Shown here piece by piece: positions 1-8,945 of a stretch of 64,000 nt of DNA. Position numbers and translations under genes: made by a program. Every line of letters begins with the position of its first letter. Position 1 is the stretch's first letter. A model generated the notes under the pieces. The model did not search any database and was not told where the DNA came from. It saw only the letters and a program-made list of their open reading frames with translations. Source of the stretch: Pseudomonas sp. HOU2 (GTDB taxonomy: Bacteria > Pseudomonadota > Gammaproteobacteria > Pseudomonadales > Pseudomonadaceae); assembly GCF_040729435.1 (NCBI RefSeq), contig NZ_CP160398.1, positions 5,313,001-5,377,000 of the forward strand. The letters run 5' to 3'.

Positions 1-1272
1 GGTAAAGTGCGGATCATCAAGGACGTCTCGGAAATGGACAAAGTCCAGGCCGGCGACGTGCTGGTTTCCGACATGACCGACCCGGACTGGGAACCGGTGA
101 TGAAACGCGCCAGCGCCATCGTCACCAACCGTGGCGGGCGTACCTGCCACGCGGCGATCATCGCCCGTGAACTGGGGATTCCAGCGGTCGTGGGTTGCGG
201 CAACGCCACCCAACTGCTGAAGGATGGCCAGGGCGTGACCGTGTCCTGCGCCGAAGGCGACACCGGTTACATCTTCGAAGGCGAGCTGGGCTTCGACGTC
301 AAGAAGAACTCCGTGGACGCCATGCCGGAGCTGCCGTTCAAGATCATGATGAACGTCGGCAATCCGGACCGCGCCTTCGACTTCGCCCAGCTGCCGAACG
401 CCGGTGTCGGCCTGGCCCGTCTGGAATTCATCATCAACCGCATGATCGGCGTCCACCCGAAAGCGCTGCTGAACTACGACGGCCTGCCGCAGGAAATCAA
501 GGACAGCGTCGACAAGCGCATCGCCGGTTACAACGATCCGGTCGGTTTCTACGTCGAAAAACTGGTAGAAGGCATCAGCACCCTCGCGGCAGCGTTCTGG
601 CCGAAGAAGGTCATCGTGCGTCTGTCGGACTTCAAGTCCAACGAATACGCCAACCTGATCGGCGGCAAGCTGTACGAGCCGGAAGAAGAAAACCCGATGC
701 TCGGCTTCCGTGGCGCTTCGCGTTACATCAGCGAATCGTTCCGTGACTGCTTCGAGCTCGAATGCCGCGCGCTGAAACGCGTGCGCAACGAGATGGGCCT
801 GACCAACGTCGAAATCATGGTGCCGTTCGTCCGTACCCTGGGCGAAGCTAGCCAGGTGGTCGATCTGCTCGCTGAAAACGGCCTGGCCCGTGGCGACAAC
901 GGCCTGCGCGTGATCATGATGTGCGAACTGCCATCCAACGCGATTCTCGCTGAAGAATTCCTCGAATTCTTCGACGGTTTCTCGATCGGTTCCAACGACC
1001 TGACCCAGCTGACCCTGGGCCTGGACCGTGACTCCGGGATCATCGCGCACCTGTTCGACGAGCGTAATCCAGCGGTCAAGAAGCTGCTGGCGAATGCGAT
1101 TGCCGCGTGCAACAAGGCCGGCAAGTACATCGGCATCTGCGGCCAAGGCCCTTCGGACCACCCGGATCTGGCCAAGTGGCTGATGGAACAGGGCATCGAA
1201 AGCGTGTCGCTGAACCCGGACTCCGTGCTGGAAACCTGGTTCTTCCTCGCGGAAGGTCAGGCGCAGGCTTGA
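1..1272 (+). CDS. ppsA: Phosphoenolpyruvate synthase, C-terminal part (5' end outside window)
   Basis: Catalyses ATP-dependent conversion of pyruvate to phosphoenolpyruvate, the first gluconeogenic step from pyruvate; cytosolic. The frame is open from the first base, so only about 423 C-terminal residues of a protein normally near 790 residues are present. The phosphohistidine swivel domain is visible ([12 protein letters not shown], with the phospho-accepting His), followed by the PEP/pyruvate-binding TIM barrel with the ELPSNAI and SIGSNDLTQ motifs and the ending [18 protein letters not shown] pair and then a rho-independent terminator follow, so it probably ends its transcription unit. Identification is firm; the N-terminal ATP-grasp domain cannot be assessed here. 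Confidence 0.97.
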   Translation, partial: GKVRIIKDVSEMDKVQAGDVLVSDMTDPDWEPVMKRASAIVTNRGGRTCHAAIIARELGIPAVVGCGNATQLLKDGQGVTVSCAEGDTGYIFEGELGFDVKKNSVDAMPELPFKIMMNVGNPDRAFDFAQLPNAGVGLARLEFIINRMIGVHPKALLNYDGLPQEIKDSVDKRIAGYNDPVGFYVEKLVEGISTLAAAFWPKKVIVRLSDFKSNEYANLIGGKLYEPEEENPMLGFRGASRYISESFRDCFELECRALKRVRNEMGLTNVEIMVPFVRTLGEASQVVDLLAENGLARGDNGLRVIMMCELPSNAILAEEFLEFFDGFSIGSNDLTQLTLGLDRDSGIIAHLFDERNPAVKKLLANAIAACNKAGKYIGICGQGPSDHPDLAKWLMEQGIESVSLNPDSVLETWFFLAEGQAQA

Positions 1273-1298
1273 TCCATATGTGAACGGCCATCCTCCCC

Positions 1299-1388
1299 TG
1301 TGGGAGCGGGCTTGCTCGCGAAGACGGAATAAGATCCGCCACAAATGTTGGCTGATACACCGCTTTCGCGAGCAAGCCCGCTCCCACA
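1299..1388. repeat. REP pair, TGTGGGAGCGGGCTTGCTCGCG type (family C)
   Basis: Two copies of a Pseudomonas REP sequence in inverted orientation, the left arm reading TGTGGGAGCGGGCTTGCTCG and the right arm its reverse complement, separated by about 40 bases. The pair can form a long cruciform or mRNA hairpin. It sits between the ppsA stop codon and the terminator. Confidence 0.9.
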
Positions 1389-1415
1389 AAGGTCGGGGGC
1401 TTTGAGATTGAAGTA

Positions 1416-1446
1416 GGGCGGGCTCCTGTAGATGCCGCCCTTTTTT
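1416..1446 (+). terminator. Rho-independent terminator after ppsA
   Basis: A GGGCGG/CCGCCC stem (1416-1421 with 1435-1440) is followed directly by six T residues. It lies just upstream of the next gene on the same strand and separates the two transcription units. Confidence 0.7.
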
Positions 1447-1459
1447 GTGCAAGAGCATT

Positions 1460-2449
1460 ATGCAAAGCAGCAGCAACCTGTTTCCTGTCGCTCTGATCAG
1501 CGCCGAACGTCGCGGTGATCTGAGCGAAGACGTGTATCGACTCAAACCCGGCAACAGCCCGGACTGGTCCGTGGAGATCGCCGTGACCCGTTTGGGCATG
1601 GCCGATGACACGGCACCTCGCGGTGTGCCGGTGATTTTGCTGCACGGCAGCTTTTCCAACCGGCGCTTCTGGTTTTCCCCCAAAGGCCTGGGACTGGGCG
1701 CGTACCTGACGCGTCTGGGCTTCGACGTGTGGATCCCGGAGATGCGCGGACACGGCCTGTCGCAGCGCAATGAGGACTACCGGCGCAACCGCGTGGCCGA
1801 CTACGCCCGTTACGATCTGCCGGCGATTGCTGCATTCGTCCGCGAGCAGAGTGGGCAGGTGCCGCACTGGATCGGCCATTCACTGGGTGGCATCACCTTG
1901 GCAGCGGCGCTGGGTGGCGAATACCTTGGCGAACCGGCGGTGGCTTCTGCGGCGTTTTTCGGCACGCAAGTCAGCCGCACGTACTGGCCGCTGAAGATTC
2001 CACCGGTGGAGTGGAGCGGACGCTTCATTCTCAAGCGTTTCGCGCAATTGTCCGGCTCCCGCCTCAAGCGCGGTCCGGAAGACGAGCCGATCGGTCTGGC
2101 GCTGGAAAGCATGCGCTGGTACGGCTTGTTCGGGCGGTTTGGCGACAAGGACAAGGATTGGTGGGCAGGGCTTGCCGAGGTTCAGGTGCCGGTGCTGGCC
2201 GTAACGGCAGCGGGCGATCATCAGGATCCGGCGTGGGCCTGTCGCAAGCTGTTCGAGCAGATCGGCTCCGAGCACAAACAGTTCGTCAATCTGGGACGCG
2301 AGCATGGCTTCAGCGACAACTTCGGACATGTCGAGATGCTGGTGAGCAAAGCGGCGCAGGCCGAAGTCTGGCCGTTGGTGGCACGCTGGCTGAACGATCA
2401 GCAGACGCCGTTACTCGGCGACAAGCCCGATCTGGCCGCTGCGGTCTGA
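1460..2449 (+). CDS. Alpha/beta-fold hydrolase
   Basis: Probable serine hydrolase of the alpha/beta fold, 329 residues from ATG 1460. An upstream TTG at 1445 is in frame but lies in the T-tract of the terminator, so the ATG is preferred. The oxyanion-hole region LLHGSF, the RGHGLS segment, the nucleophile elbow GHSLGG and a late His (FGHVEM) fit a Ser-Asp-His triad. No signal peptide is evident. In P. aeruginosa the same neighbour sits between ppsA and the rraA-like gene (recalled synteny). The substrate is unknown; esterase, lipase or lactonase activity cannot be separated from sequence alone. Confidence 0.85.
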   Translation: MQSSSNLFPVALISAERRGDLSEDVYRLKPGNSPDWSVEIAVTRLGMADDTAPRGVPVILLHGSFSNRRFWFSPKGLGLGAYLTRLGFDVWIPEMRGHGLSQRNEDYRRNRVADYARYDLPAIAAFVREQSGQVPHWIGHSLGGITLAAALGGEYLGEPAVASAAFFGTQVSRTYWPLKIPPVEWSGRFILKRFAQLSGSRLKRGPEDEPIGLALESMRWYGLFGRFGDKDKDWWAGLAEVQVPVLAVTAAGDHQDPAWACRKLFEQIGSEHKQFVNLGREHGFSDNFGHVEMLVSKAAQAEVWPLVARWLNDQQTPLLGDKPDLAAAV

Positions 2450-2675
2450 GCCGCAGTCTCTGAAAAGAGCATTTCGTTCAGGTCGGCTTGCGGCTAAGAT
2501 ATGACGCATTGTGCGGTTCTGGTCATATTTAGTGGCTGTTTAGCTATTACGTTTCAGCGTTTGTTCAGGTTCGTTCAGCGACCATTGCATGAACTAAGGT
2601 AAACAGCGACCGCCGGGACTCGTTTCAAAAGAGTGCGACATCCTTGATCGTCTTCCTTTTTACAGGAGTTTTTCG

Positions 2676-3167
2676 ATGAACCATTACCTCACGCCTGACC
2701 TGTGCGACGCCTATCCGGAGCTGGTGCAGGTGCTGGAACCGATGTTCAGCAATTTCGGCGGCCGTGATTCCTTCGGCGGCGAAATCGTGACCATCAAATG
2801 TTTCGAAGATAACTCGCTGGTCAAGGAGCAAGCCGAACTCAAGGGTAACGGCAAGGTGCTGGTGGTCGATGGCGGCGGTTCGCTGCGTCGCGCGTTGCTG
2901 GGCGACATGATCGCCGAGAAAGCCGCGAAAAACGGTTGGGAAGGGATGGTCATCTACGGTTGCATCCGCGATGTCGACGTTATTGCCCAGACCGATCTCG
3001 GCGTTCAGGCGCTGGCCAGCCATCCGATGAAAACCGAAAAACGCGGCATCGGCGACCTCAACGTAGCGGTGACTTTCGCCGGCGTGACGTTCCACCCGGG
3101 CCAATACATTTATGCGGACAACAACGGCGTGATCGTTTCGCCGAGTCCGCTGAAAATGCCTGAATAA
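2676..3167 (+). CDS. rraA: RraA-family protein (RNase E activity regulator / aldolase-like)
   Basis: 163 residues, the usual RraA length, with the family core [19 protein letters not shown] and a conserved [13 protein letters not shown] segment. In E. coli RraA binds RNase E and reduces its activity; related proteins are 4-hydroxy-4-methyl-2-oxoglutarate aldolases or oxaloacetate decarboxylases, and older annotations call this gene menG. The GD(X)20RD signature of the aldolase class appears to be present, so an enzymatic role is possible. An AGGAGT ribosome site lies 9 bases before ATG 2676. A 226-base gap upstream, without a recognisable gene, should hold its promoter. cmaX follows 15 bases later on the same strand. 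Confidence 0.88.
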   Translation: MNHYLTPDLCDAYPELVQVLEPMFSNFGGRDSFGGEIVTIKCFEDNSLVKEQAELKGNGKVLVVDGGGSLRRALLGDMIAEKAAKNGWEGMVIYGCIRDVDVIAQTDLGVQALASHPMKTEKRGIGDLNVAVTFAGVTFHPGQYIYADNNGVIVSPSPLKMPE

Positions 3168-3182
3168 GCTTTCGACAAAGGG

Positions 3183-4184
3183 ATGCGGATGTTCGAGGAA
3201 GAAAACGCGCAGTGGGGGCTGGTGCATGCCCTGGTGCTGGACGGAAAAGGTGGCGCGCGCGCGATTGCCCGGACTGACCTCGACGATCTGCAGCTGCAGG
3301 CCCATGAGAGCCTGTGGCTGCATTGGGATCGCAGCCATCCACAAACCCAGACCTGGCTGCGCAAATCCAGCGGCCTGAATGAATTTGCCTGCGACCTGCT
3401 GCTGGAAGAAAACACTCGACCGCGCCTGTTGCCGTTGCCGGACGCCGAGCTGCTGCTGTTTCTGCGCGGGGTCAATCTCAATCCCGGTGCCGAACCGGAA
3501 GACATGGTCTCGGTGCGGATTTTCGCTTCGGCGCAACGGGTCATCTCTCTGCGTTTGCGTCCGCTGCGCGCCACCGATGAACTGTTGGCGCTGTTGAGCG
3601 AAGGCAAAGGCCCGAAAACCTCCTCTGAACTGATCCTGTATCTGGCGCAATTCCTCACCAACAAGGTGCAGGATCTGGTCACGTGCCTGTCGGAACTGGT
3701 CGATGAAGAGGAAGAAAAACTGGATGCCGACGAACGGTATACCCCCGAGCATGGCTCGATTCTGCACATCCGGCGCAGGGCGGCCGGACTGAAGCGTTTT
3801 CTGGCACCGCAGCGGGACATTTTCGGACAGCTCACGCGGATAAAACTGCCGTGGTTCGTCGACGATGACGCCGACTACTGGAACGAATTGAACAACAGCC
3901 TGACGCGCTACCTCGAAGAGCTGGAATTGACCCGAGAGCGCATGGGGCTTGTGCTGGAGGCTGAAGACCGGCGTTTGAACGTGCGCATGAATCGCACGAT
4001 GTATCGCTTCGGCATCATCACCTGCATCTTTTTGCCGATGAGTTTTCTCACCGGCCTGTTGGGCATCAACGTGGGCGGCATTCCGTTCTCCAGCAGCCCC
4101 TATGGTTTCCTGATTGCCTGTCTGACGGTGCTGGCGATGGCCTTCGGTCAATGGTGGTTATTCCGCCGTTTGCGCTGGGTGTGA
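3183..4184 (+). CDS. cmaX: CmaX, CorA/ZntB-family divalent cation transporter
   Basis: 333-residue inner-membrane protein of the CorA superfamily. A long cytoplasmic alpha/beta domain is followed by two C-terminal membrane helices around residues 275-330, and the pore-signature loop after the first helix reads GLLGINVGGIP, a GIN variant of the CorA GMN motif as in ZntB-type zinc transporters. The gene is first in the conserved Pseudomonas order cmaX-cfrX-cmpX-sigX. Transport of Mg2+, Zn2+ or another divalent cation is inferred from family. The short 15-base gap from rraA leaves open co-transcription with it. Confidence 0.88.
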   Translation: MRMFEEENAQWGLVHALVLDGKGGARAIARTDLDDLQLQAHESLWLHWDRSHPQTQTWLRKSSGLNEFACDLLLEENTRPRLLPLPDAELLLFLRGVNLNPGAEPEDMVSVRIFASAQRVISLRLRPLRATDELLALLSEGKGPKTSSELILYLAQFLTNKVQDLVTCLSELVDEEEEKLDADERYTPEHGSILHIRRRAAGLKRFLAPQRDIFGQLTRIKLPWFVDDDADYWNELNNSLTRYLEELELTRERMGLVLEAEDRRLNVRMNRTMYRFGIITCIFLPMSFLTGLLGINVGGIPFSSSPYGFLIACLTVLAMAFGQWWLFRRLRWV

Positions 4185-4247
4185 ATATGCAACATGTGAC
4201 CCGACCAAATTTGCCCGCGTCTTTCACAGACATCACGAGAGGTGCGT

Positions 4248-4496
4248 ATGCACGATCCGTTTGAACAGTCTTTGCGCGACATGCTCAACGCCTCGCCGTC
4301 CAGCCGTGACGACGACGCATGCCTGGGTCGCGTACTCAAAACCGCCAACCGCCAAGTGGGCGCCGGTGATCTGTTCAGCCTGCTGGGCCGCTGGCTGCCC
4401 GCGCTGATGATCGCCCTGAATAACGGATCGGCCCACGTTTCGCCGGTTTCCCGTCTTCGTAAAACTACTGCACGCACTGCTGATAAGGCTGATTGA
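4248..4496 (+). CDS. cfrX: CfrX (CrfX), small conserved protein of the sigX cluster
   Basis: 82-residue protein starting at ATG 4248, preceded by GAGAGGTG; the in-frame GTG at 4242 overlaps that ribosome site. It has a hydrophilic N-terminus and one moderately hydrophobic stretch (LFSLLGRWLPALMIALN, about residues 42-60), and no enzymatic motif. Its position between cmaX and cmpX identifies it as the gene called crfX or cfrX in Pseudomonas. Its function is unknown; co-expression with the mechanosensitive-channel gene cmpX, whose ATG lies 3 bases after this stop codon, suggests a linked envelope role. Confidence 0.82.
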   Translation: MHDPFEQSLRDMLNASPSSRDDDACLGRVLKTANRQVGAGDLFSLLGRWLPALMIALNNGSAHVSPVSRLRKTTARTADKAD

Positions 4497-4498
4497 AT

Positions 4499-5323
4499 AT
4501 GGAACTTGATCTCTGGACTCAGAGCCTCGTCACTGCAATGACTGCGTTGTGGACCAAAGTCGCCAATTTCATCCCGAACCTGTTCGGCGCACTGGTAGTG
4601 CTGCTGTTGGGTTTCGTGGTGGCCAAGCTGCTCGATACCTTGCTGTCCAAATTGCTCGCCAAACTGGGCCTCGATCGCCTGATGGGCGGCACCGGGCTGA
4701 CCAAGTTGATGTCGCGGGCCGGCCTGCAAGTGCCGATCTCGACCTTGATCGGCAAGATCGTCTACTGGTTCGTTCTGCTGATTTTTCTGGTTTCTGCAGC
4801 AGAGTCCCTTGGACTTGAGCGAGTTTCAGCTACGCTGGACATGCTGGCGTTGTATTTGCCGAAAGTTTTCGGCGCCGCGCTGGTGCTGCTGGTCGGTGTT
4901 TTGCTTGCGCAACTGGCCAACGGCCTGGTGCGCGGTGCGGCAGAAGGCGTAGGGCTGGACTACGCTTCAGGTTTGGGTCGAATTGCACAGGGGCTGGTGA
5001 TCATCATCAGCATCTCGGTTGCGATCAGTCAGCTTGAGGTCAAGACTGACCTGCTGAACCATGTGATCGTCATCGTATTGATTACCGTTGGTCTGGCCGT
5101 TGCGCTGGCCATGGGTTTGGGAAGCCGGGAAATTGCCGGTCAGATTCTTGCGGGAATCTATGTGCGTGAGTTGTATCAGGTTGGGCAACAAGTGCGTGTT
5201 GGCGAGGTCGAAGGCCAGATCGAAGAGATCGGCACGGTTAAAACCACATTGCTGACCGATGAGGGTGAGCTAGTCTCACTTTCCAATCGGATCCTGCTGG
5301 AACAGCATGTGAGTAGCCGCTAA
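4499..5323 (+). CDS. cmpX: CmpX, MscS-type mechanosensitive channel protein
   Basis: 274-residue inner-membrane protein. The N-terminal half has several membrane helices of the conserved TM-helix repeat class (about residues 15-40, 80-105 and 115-145), followed by helices at about 155-205 and an MscS-like segment (GLGSREIAGQILAGIYVREL) with a small beta domain at the end (VGQQVRVGEVEGQIEEIGTV). ATG 4499 is chosen over the in-frame TTG at 4493, which overlaps the cfrX stop. In Pseudomonas CmpX is linked to control of SigX activity (family knowledge). The cfrX-cmpX junction indicates one transcript. Confidence 0.88.
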   Translation: MELDLWTQSLVTAMTALWTKVANFIPNLFGALVVLLLGFVVAKLLDTLLSKLLAKLGLDRLMGGTGLTKLMSRAGLQVPISTLIGKIVYWFVLLIFLVSAAESLGLERVSATLDMLALYLPKVFGAALVLLVGVLLAQLANGLVRGAAEGVGLDYASGLGRIAQGLVIIISISVAISQLEVKTDLLNHVIVIVLITVGLAVALAMGLGSREIAGQILAGIYVRELYQVGQQVRVGEVEGQIEEIGTVKTTLLTDEGELVSLSNRILLEQHVSSR

Positions 5324-5347
5324 CCCGGCAAACCCTGCTAATGTATG

Positions 5348-5380
5348 CCGCCGCAAAATGCCCTGAGAGGGGTGCGGCGG
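5348..5380 (+). other. Strong hairpin between cmpX and sigX
   Basis: CCGCCGCA (5348-5355) pairs with TGCGGCGG (5373-5380), and inside it CCCT (5361-5364) pairs with AGGG (5368-5371). No T-run follows, so it is not a classic terminator. It lies 31 bases before the unusual TTG start of sigX and could affect read-through, mRNA stability or translation. Confidence 0.55.
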
Positions 5381-5410
5381 ACATTGACCTGACTGTCGGC
5401 ACGACTTGTT

Positions 5411-6001
5411 TTGAATAAAGCCCAAACGCTATCCACGCGCTATGACCCCCGTGAGCTCTCTGATGAGGAGTTGGTCGCGCGCTCGCATACCGAGCTGTTT
5501 CACGTGACGCGCGCCTATGAAGAGCTGATGCGGCGTTACCAGCGAACATTATTTAACGTTTGTGCGAGATATCTTGGGAACGATCGCGACGCAGACGATG
5601 TCTGTCAGGAAGTGATGCTTAAGGTGTTGTACGGCCTGAAGAACTTCGAGGGGAAATCGAAGTTCAAAACCTGGCTCTACAGCATCACGTATAACGAATG
5701 CATCACGCAGTATCGGAAGGAACGGCGAAAGCGTCGCTTGATGGACGCCTTGAGTCTGGACCCGCTGGAAGAAGCGTCGGAAGAAAAGGCGCCGAAACCC
5801 GAGGAGAAGGGCGGACTCGATCGCTGGCTGGTGTATGTGAACCCGATTGACCGTGAAATTCTGGTGCTACGATTTGTCGCAGAGCTTGAATTTCAGGAGA
5901 TCGCAGACATCATGCACATGGGTTTGAGTGCGACAAAAATGCGGTACAAACGTGCTCTAGACAAATTGCGTGAGAAATTTGCAGGCATTGCTGAAACTTA
6001 G
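5411..6001 (+). CDS. sigX: ECF sigma factor SigX
   Basis: 196-residue extracytoplasmic-function sigma factor. The region 2 core is visible (LFNVCARYLGNDRDADDVCQ, then FKTWLYSITYN), with a basic linker and region 4 (REILVLRFVAELEFQEIADI). The start is TTG 5411: the product beginning MNKAQTLSTRYD then matches the known length and N-terminus of Pseudomonas SigX as I recall it, and no ATG lies nearby. The Shine-Dalgarno is poor. SigX directs transcription of oprF and of lipid and envelope genes in Pseudomonas (established). There is no anti-sigma gene next to it; CmpX upstream is the likely upstream input. Confidence 0.95.
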   Translation: MNKAQTLSTRYDPRELSDEELVARSHTELFHVTRAYEELMRRYQRTLFNVCARYLGNDRDADDVCQEVMLKVLYGLKNFEGKSKFKTWLYSITYNECITQYRKERRKRRLMDALSLDPLEEASEEKAPKPEEKGGLDRWLVYVNPIDREILVLRFVAELEFQEIADIMHMGLSATKMRYKRALDKLREKFAGIAET

Positions 6002-6027
6002 TTCAGCGCAAATATCTCTTACGTGTA

Positions 6028-6076
6028 GGCAAGTTCTGATAGACTTGCCGCCGAGTTGTCCCCCGGTTTGCGGGAC
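6028..6076 (+). other. Two stem-loops between sigX and oprF
   Basis: GGCAAGT (6028-6034) pairs with ACTTGCC (6043-6049), and GTCCC (6058-6062) pairs with GGGAC (6072-6076). Neither has a T-run, so partial read-through from sigX into oprF is possible. They lie in the oprF leader. Confidence 0.5.
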
Positions 6077-6108
6077 TGCTTCACAATCACCAGATGGGGA
6101 TTTAACGG

Positions 6109-7158
6109 ATGAAACTGAAAAACACCTTGGGCTTGGCCATTGGTTCTCTTATTGCCGCTACTTCGTTCGGCGCATTGGCACAAGGCCAAGGCGCAGTTGA
6201 AGGCGAGATCAACTACAAGAAGCAGTACAACGACAGTGTTGATCACGTCGAAGACGGCTTCAACCCAGGCGCCAAAATCGGTTACTTCCTGACCGACGAC
6301 GTCTCGATCAACTTCGGCTGGGATCGTAACAACCACACCCGTTCGAACGACGGTACCGGCAGCCAGAAACTGCGCGGTGACAACTTCGGTCTGACCGCTC
6401 AATACCACTTCAACAACGCTGGCGACGCTCTGCGTCCTTACGTTGAAGGTGGCGTTAAGCACGGCAACCTGACCAACGTAGCTGCTGACGGCCACACCGG
6501 TCGCGACCAGTCGACTTTCCTGACTGCTGGCGCTGGCGTTAAGTACTACTTCGCCGAAAACTTCTTCGCCCGTGCTGGCGTAGAAGCTGACTACAAACTG
6601 GACAACGGCCGTTGGGACTACGCTCCATCGGTTGGTCTGGGTGTGAACTTCGGTGGCGGCGGCAAGCCAGCTGCTGCTCCAGTTCCAGCTCCGGCTGAAG
6701 TCTGCTCCGACAGCGACAACGATGGCGTTTGCGACAACGTTGACAAGTGCCCGGACACCCCAGCCAACGTAACTGTTGACGCTGATGGCTGCCCAGCAGT
6801 TGCTGAAGTTGTTCGTGTAGAGCTGGACGTGAAATTCGACTTCGACAAGTCGGTCGTCAAGCCAAACAGCTACGCTGACATCAAGAACCTGGCTGACTTC
6901 ATGAAGCAGTACCCAGCCACTCACACCACTGTTGAAGGTCACACTGACTCCGTCGGTCCTGACGCTTACAACCAGAAACTGTCCGAGCGTCGTGCAAACG
7001 CCGTCAAGCAGGTTCTGACCCAGCAGTACGGTGTTGAGTCGTCCCGCGTTCAGTCGATCGGCTACGGCGAATCCCGCCCAGTTGCTGACAACAAAACTGA
7101 AGCTGGCCGTGCTGTTAACCGTCGCGTAGAAGCGCAGGTTGAAGCTCAAGCTAAGTAA
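6109..7158 (+). CDS. oprF: Major outer-membrane porin OprF (OmpA family)
   Basis: 349 residues, close to the usual OprF length. A signal peptide of about 24 residues ends at ALAQG. An N-terminal beta-barrel of about 160 residues follows, then a Gly/Ala/Pro hinge (GGGGKPAAAPVPAPAEV), a Cys-containing Asp-rich segment (DSDNDGVCDNVDKCPDTP), and an OmpA-like C-terminal peptidoglycan-binding domain with GHTDSVG and LSERRANAV. It is a slow general porin that also anchors the outer membrane to peptidoglycan. Codon use is strongly biased, as expected for an abundant protein. It is followed by a strong terminator. SigX-dependent expression is known in the genus. Confidence 0.98.
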   Translation: MKLKNTLGLAIGSLIAATSFGALAQGQGAVEGEINYKKQYNDSVDHVEDGFNPGAKIGYFLTDDVSINFGWDRNNHTRSNDGTGSQKLRGDNFGLTAQYHFNNAGDALRPYVEGGVKHGNLTNVAADGHTGRDQSTFLTAGAGVKYYFAENFFARAGVEADYKLDNGRWDYAPSVGLGVNFGGGGKPAAAPVPAPAEVCSDSDNDGVCDNVDKCPDTPANVTVDADGCPAVAEVVRVELDVKFDFDKSVVKPNSYADIKNLADFMKQYPATHTTVEGHTDSVGPDAYNQKLSERRANAVKQVLTQQYGVESSRVQSIGYGESRPVADNKTEAGRAVNRRVEAQVEAQAK

Positions 7159-7174
7159 TTAGCTGCCGCTACTA

Positions 7175-7205
7175 GAAAAGCCCGGCTCAGGCCGGGCTTT
7201 TCTTT
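7175..7205 (+). terminator. Rho-independent terminator after oprF
   Basis: AAAAGCCCGGC pairs with GCCGGGCTTTT around the 3-base loop TCA, ending in a T-rich tract; it lies 17 bases after the oprF stop. Confidence 0.9.
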
Positions 7206-7303
7206 GCCTGCGATTTGAGCAACAGGGCATTGGCGCCTCGCGCCCGGGACCGTTGGCCGGCTATAATCGCCGCCTCTTTTCGCCGCCCGAGTCATCGCCG
7301 CCC

Positions 7304-8323
7304 ATGTACACCCTGGCCCGTCAGCTGTTGTTCAAACTTTCCCCGGAAACCTCCCACGACCTGTCGCTGGATCTGATCGGCGCGGGTGGGCGTTTGGGCC
7401 TCAATGGCATGCTGTGCAAGAGGCCGGCGAATGTGCCGGTGACGGTCATGGGCCTGGACTTCCCGAATCCGGTGGGTCTGGCGGCCGGTCTGGACAAGAA
7501 CGGCGCGGCCATCGACGGTTTCTCGCAACTGGGTTTCGGTTTTGTCGAAATCGGCACCGTCACCCCGCGTCCGCAACCGGGCAACCCGAAACCACGGATC
7601 TTCCGTCTGCCGGAAGCCGAGGCGATCATCAACCGCATGGGCTTCAACAACCTCGGTGTGGATAACCTGCTGGCGCGGGTCGCTGCAGCCAAATACAAGG
7701 GCGTGCTGGGGATCAACATCGGCAAGAACTTCGACACCCCGGTCGAACGCGCGGTGGATGACTACCTGATCTGCCTGGACAAGGTCTACGCTCACGCCAG
7801 TTATGTCACGGTCAACGTCAGCTCGCCGAACACCCCGGGCCTGCGCAGCCTGCAGTTCGGTGATTCGCTCAAGCAATTGCTGGCCGACCTCGCCACGCGT
7901 CGCGCCGAACTCGCTCTGCGCCACGGCAAGCACGTACCGCTGGCGATCAAGATCGCTCCGGACATGACCGACGAAGAAACCGCGCAAGTGGCTCAGGCGC
8001 TGATCGAAACCGGGATGGACGCGGTGATCGCCACCAACACCACCTTGAGCCGGGTCGGCGTCGAAGGCATGGAGCACGGTGACGAGGCGGGCGGTCTGTC
8101 CGGCGCTCCGGTGCGTGAGAAGAGCACGCATACCGTGAAAGTGTTGGCGGGTGAATTGGGTGGTCGCTTGCCGATCATTGCGGCTGGTGGCATCACCGAA
8201 GGCAAGCATGCAGCGGAGAAGATCACGGCGGGTGCGAGCCTGGTGCAGATTTACTCGGGCTTCATCTATGAGGGCCCGGCGCTGATTCGTGAATCGGTAG
8301 ACGCGATTGCCGCGCTGCGCTGA
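7304..8323 (+). CDS. pyrD: Dihydroorotate dehydrogenase (quinone), class 2
   Basis: Oxidises dihydroorotate to orotate in pyrimidine synthesis, passing electrons to the quinone pool at the inner membrane. 339 residues from ATG 7304, the usual class 2 length; 17 extra codons upstream (from 7253) lie before the natural [10 protein letters not shown] start. Visible motifs are the N-terminal amphipathic helix region, [43 protein letters not shown] (catalytic Ser) and the phosphate-binding IAAGGI near the end. It stands alone, with a REP pair directly downstream. Confidence 0.97.
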   Translation: MYTLARQLLFKLSPETSHDLSLDLIGAGGRLGLNGMLCKRPANVPVTVMGLDFPNPVGLAAGLDKNGAAIDGFSQLGFGFVEIGTVTPRPQPGNPKPRIFRLPEAEAIINRMGFNNLGVDNLLARVAAAKYKGVLGINIGKNFDTPVERAVDDYLICLDKVYAHASYVTVNVSSPNTPGLRSLQFGDSLKQLLADLATRRAELALRHGKHVPLAIKIAPDMTDEETAQVAQALIETGMDAVIATNTTLSRVGVEGMEHGDEAGGLSGAPVREKSTHTVKVLAGELGGRLPIIAAGGITEGKHAAEKITAGASLVQIYSGFIYEGPALIRESVDAIAALR

Positions 8324-8340
8324 CGGTTTCTGAGGGCTTC

Positions 8341-8460
8341 TGTGGCAAGGGAGCTTGCTCCCGCTGGGTTGCGAAGCAAACCCAAGTTTGTCAGGTATAG
8401 CGAGGATTCAGGATTTACGACTGCTGCGCAGCCGAGCGGGAGCAAGCTCCCTCGCCACAG
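8341..8460. repeat. REP pair, GTGGCGAGGGAGCTTGCTCC type (family A)
   Basis: Left arm TGTGGCAAGGGAGCTTGCTC and right arm GAGCAAGCTCCCTCGCCACA in inverted orientation, about 120 bases overall. It lies between pyrD and rmf, which converge on it. Confidence 0.9.
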
Positions 8461-8479
8461 GGGATTGCATTTTCAGGCA

Positions 8480-8507
8480 TAAAAAAGGGCTCCTCGAAGG
8501 AGCCCCT
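8480..8507 (-). terminator. Rho-independent terminator of rmf
   Basis: Read on the minus strand, GGGGCTCC-TTCG-AGGAGCCC is followed by six T residues. It lies 84 bases beyond the rmf stop codon. Confidence 0.85.
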
Positions 8508-8590
8508 GGGCCGTAGCCCGCCGTCCGGGAAGGACGTGCATGGTAAGTCGCTAAAAATTCAGATTGTCGTGTTGCAATAAGTGCCCTGTG

Positions 8591-8806
8591 TCAGCCGACG
8601 GCGTGAAGTTCGTTGAGTCTGTGGATCCCCGCAGTGCCGGTCATACCGTCCCAGTTGTCGCCGCGTCCTTCTCGCCAGCCGTTGATCCAGGCTTGACGTA
8701 CCGACGGTAGAGTAAATGGGCAAAGCTCGCGGGATTTGCCACCAACGCCATATTGATATCCGCGCAAAAATGCTCTTTCCAACGGATCACGCTTAAGTCT
8801 TCTCAT
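8591..8806 (-). CDS. rmf: Ribosome modulation factor
   Basis: 71-residue basic protein, the usual RMF length, starting MRRLKRDPLERAF and containing GYQYGVGGKSRELCPF and QAWINGWREGR. RMF dimerises 70S ribosomes into inactive 100S particles in stationary phase. It is transcribed alone on the minus strand, with a terminator downstream and a structured leader upstream. The short length, conserved Arg/Trp pattern and context make the call firm. Confidence 0.96.
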   Translation of the reverse strand: MRRLKRDPLERAFLRGYQYGVGGKSRELCPFTLPSVRQAWINGWREGRGDNWDGMTGTAGIHRLNELHAVG

Positions 8807-8945
8807 AGGGTGTTTCCCTCACTTGTTGACTGTTTGTGTCGCGTCGACCTCAACCGAGGTCCTGGCAGAAAAACTCTGCCGTGGTACGGCTCGCTGCCGG
8901 CGTGGCGAGCCAAGGTGTTGACGCCGTTGCGACGTCAACCTGTGG
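8807..8945 (-). promoter_or_regulatory. Structured 5' leader of rmf (rmf RNA motif candidate)
   Basis: Three hairpins are stacked upstream of rmf: 8864-8880 (GGCAGA/TCTGCC), 8888-8911 (GGCTCGC/GCGAGCC) and 8917-8939 (GTTGACG/CGTCAAC). A conserved RNA called the rmf motif has been described in the 5' region of rmf genes in pseudomonads; position and structure fit it, but I did not align it to the model. It could control rmf translation or stability on entry into stationary phase. Confidence 0.6.

Noticed and set aside
2625..4151. 508-codon minus-strand frame over rraA and cmaX
   Set aside because: It spans two real plus-strand genes and their gap, with no recognisable domain.
8341..8460. Repeated hairpin elements as a possible CRISPR array
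   Set aside because: The repeats are inverted pairs at scattered loci, not evenly spaced direct repeats with unique spacers, and no cas genes are present.
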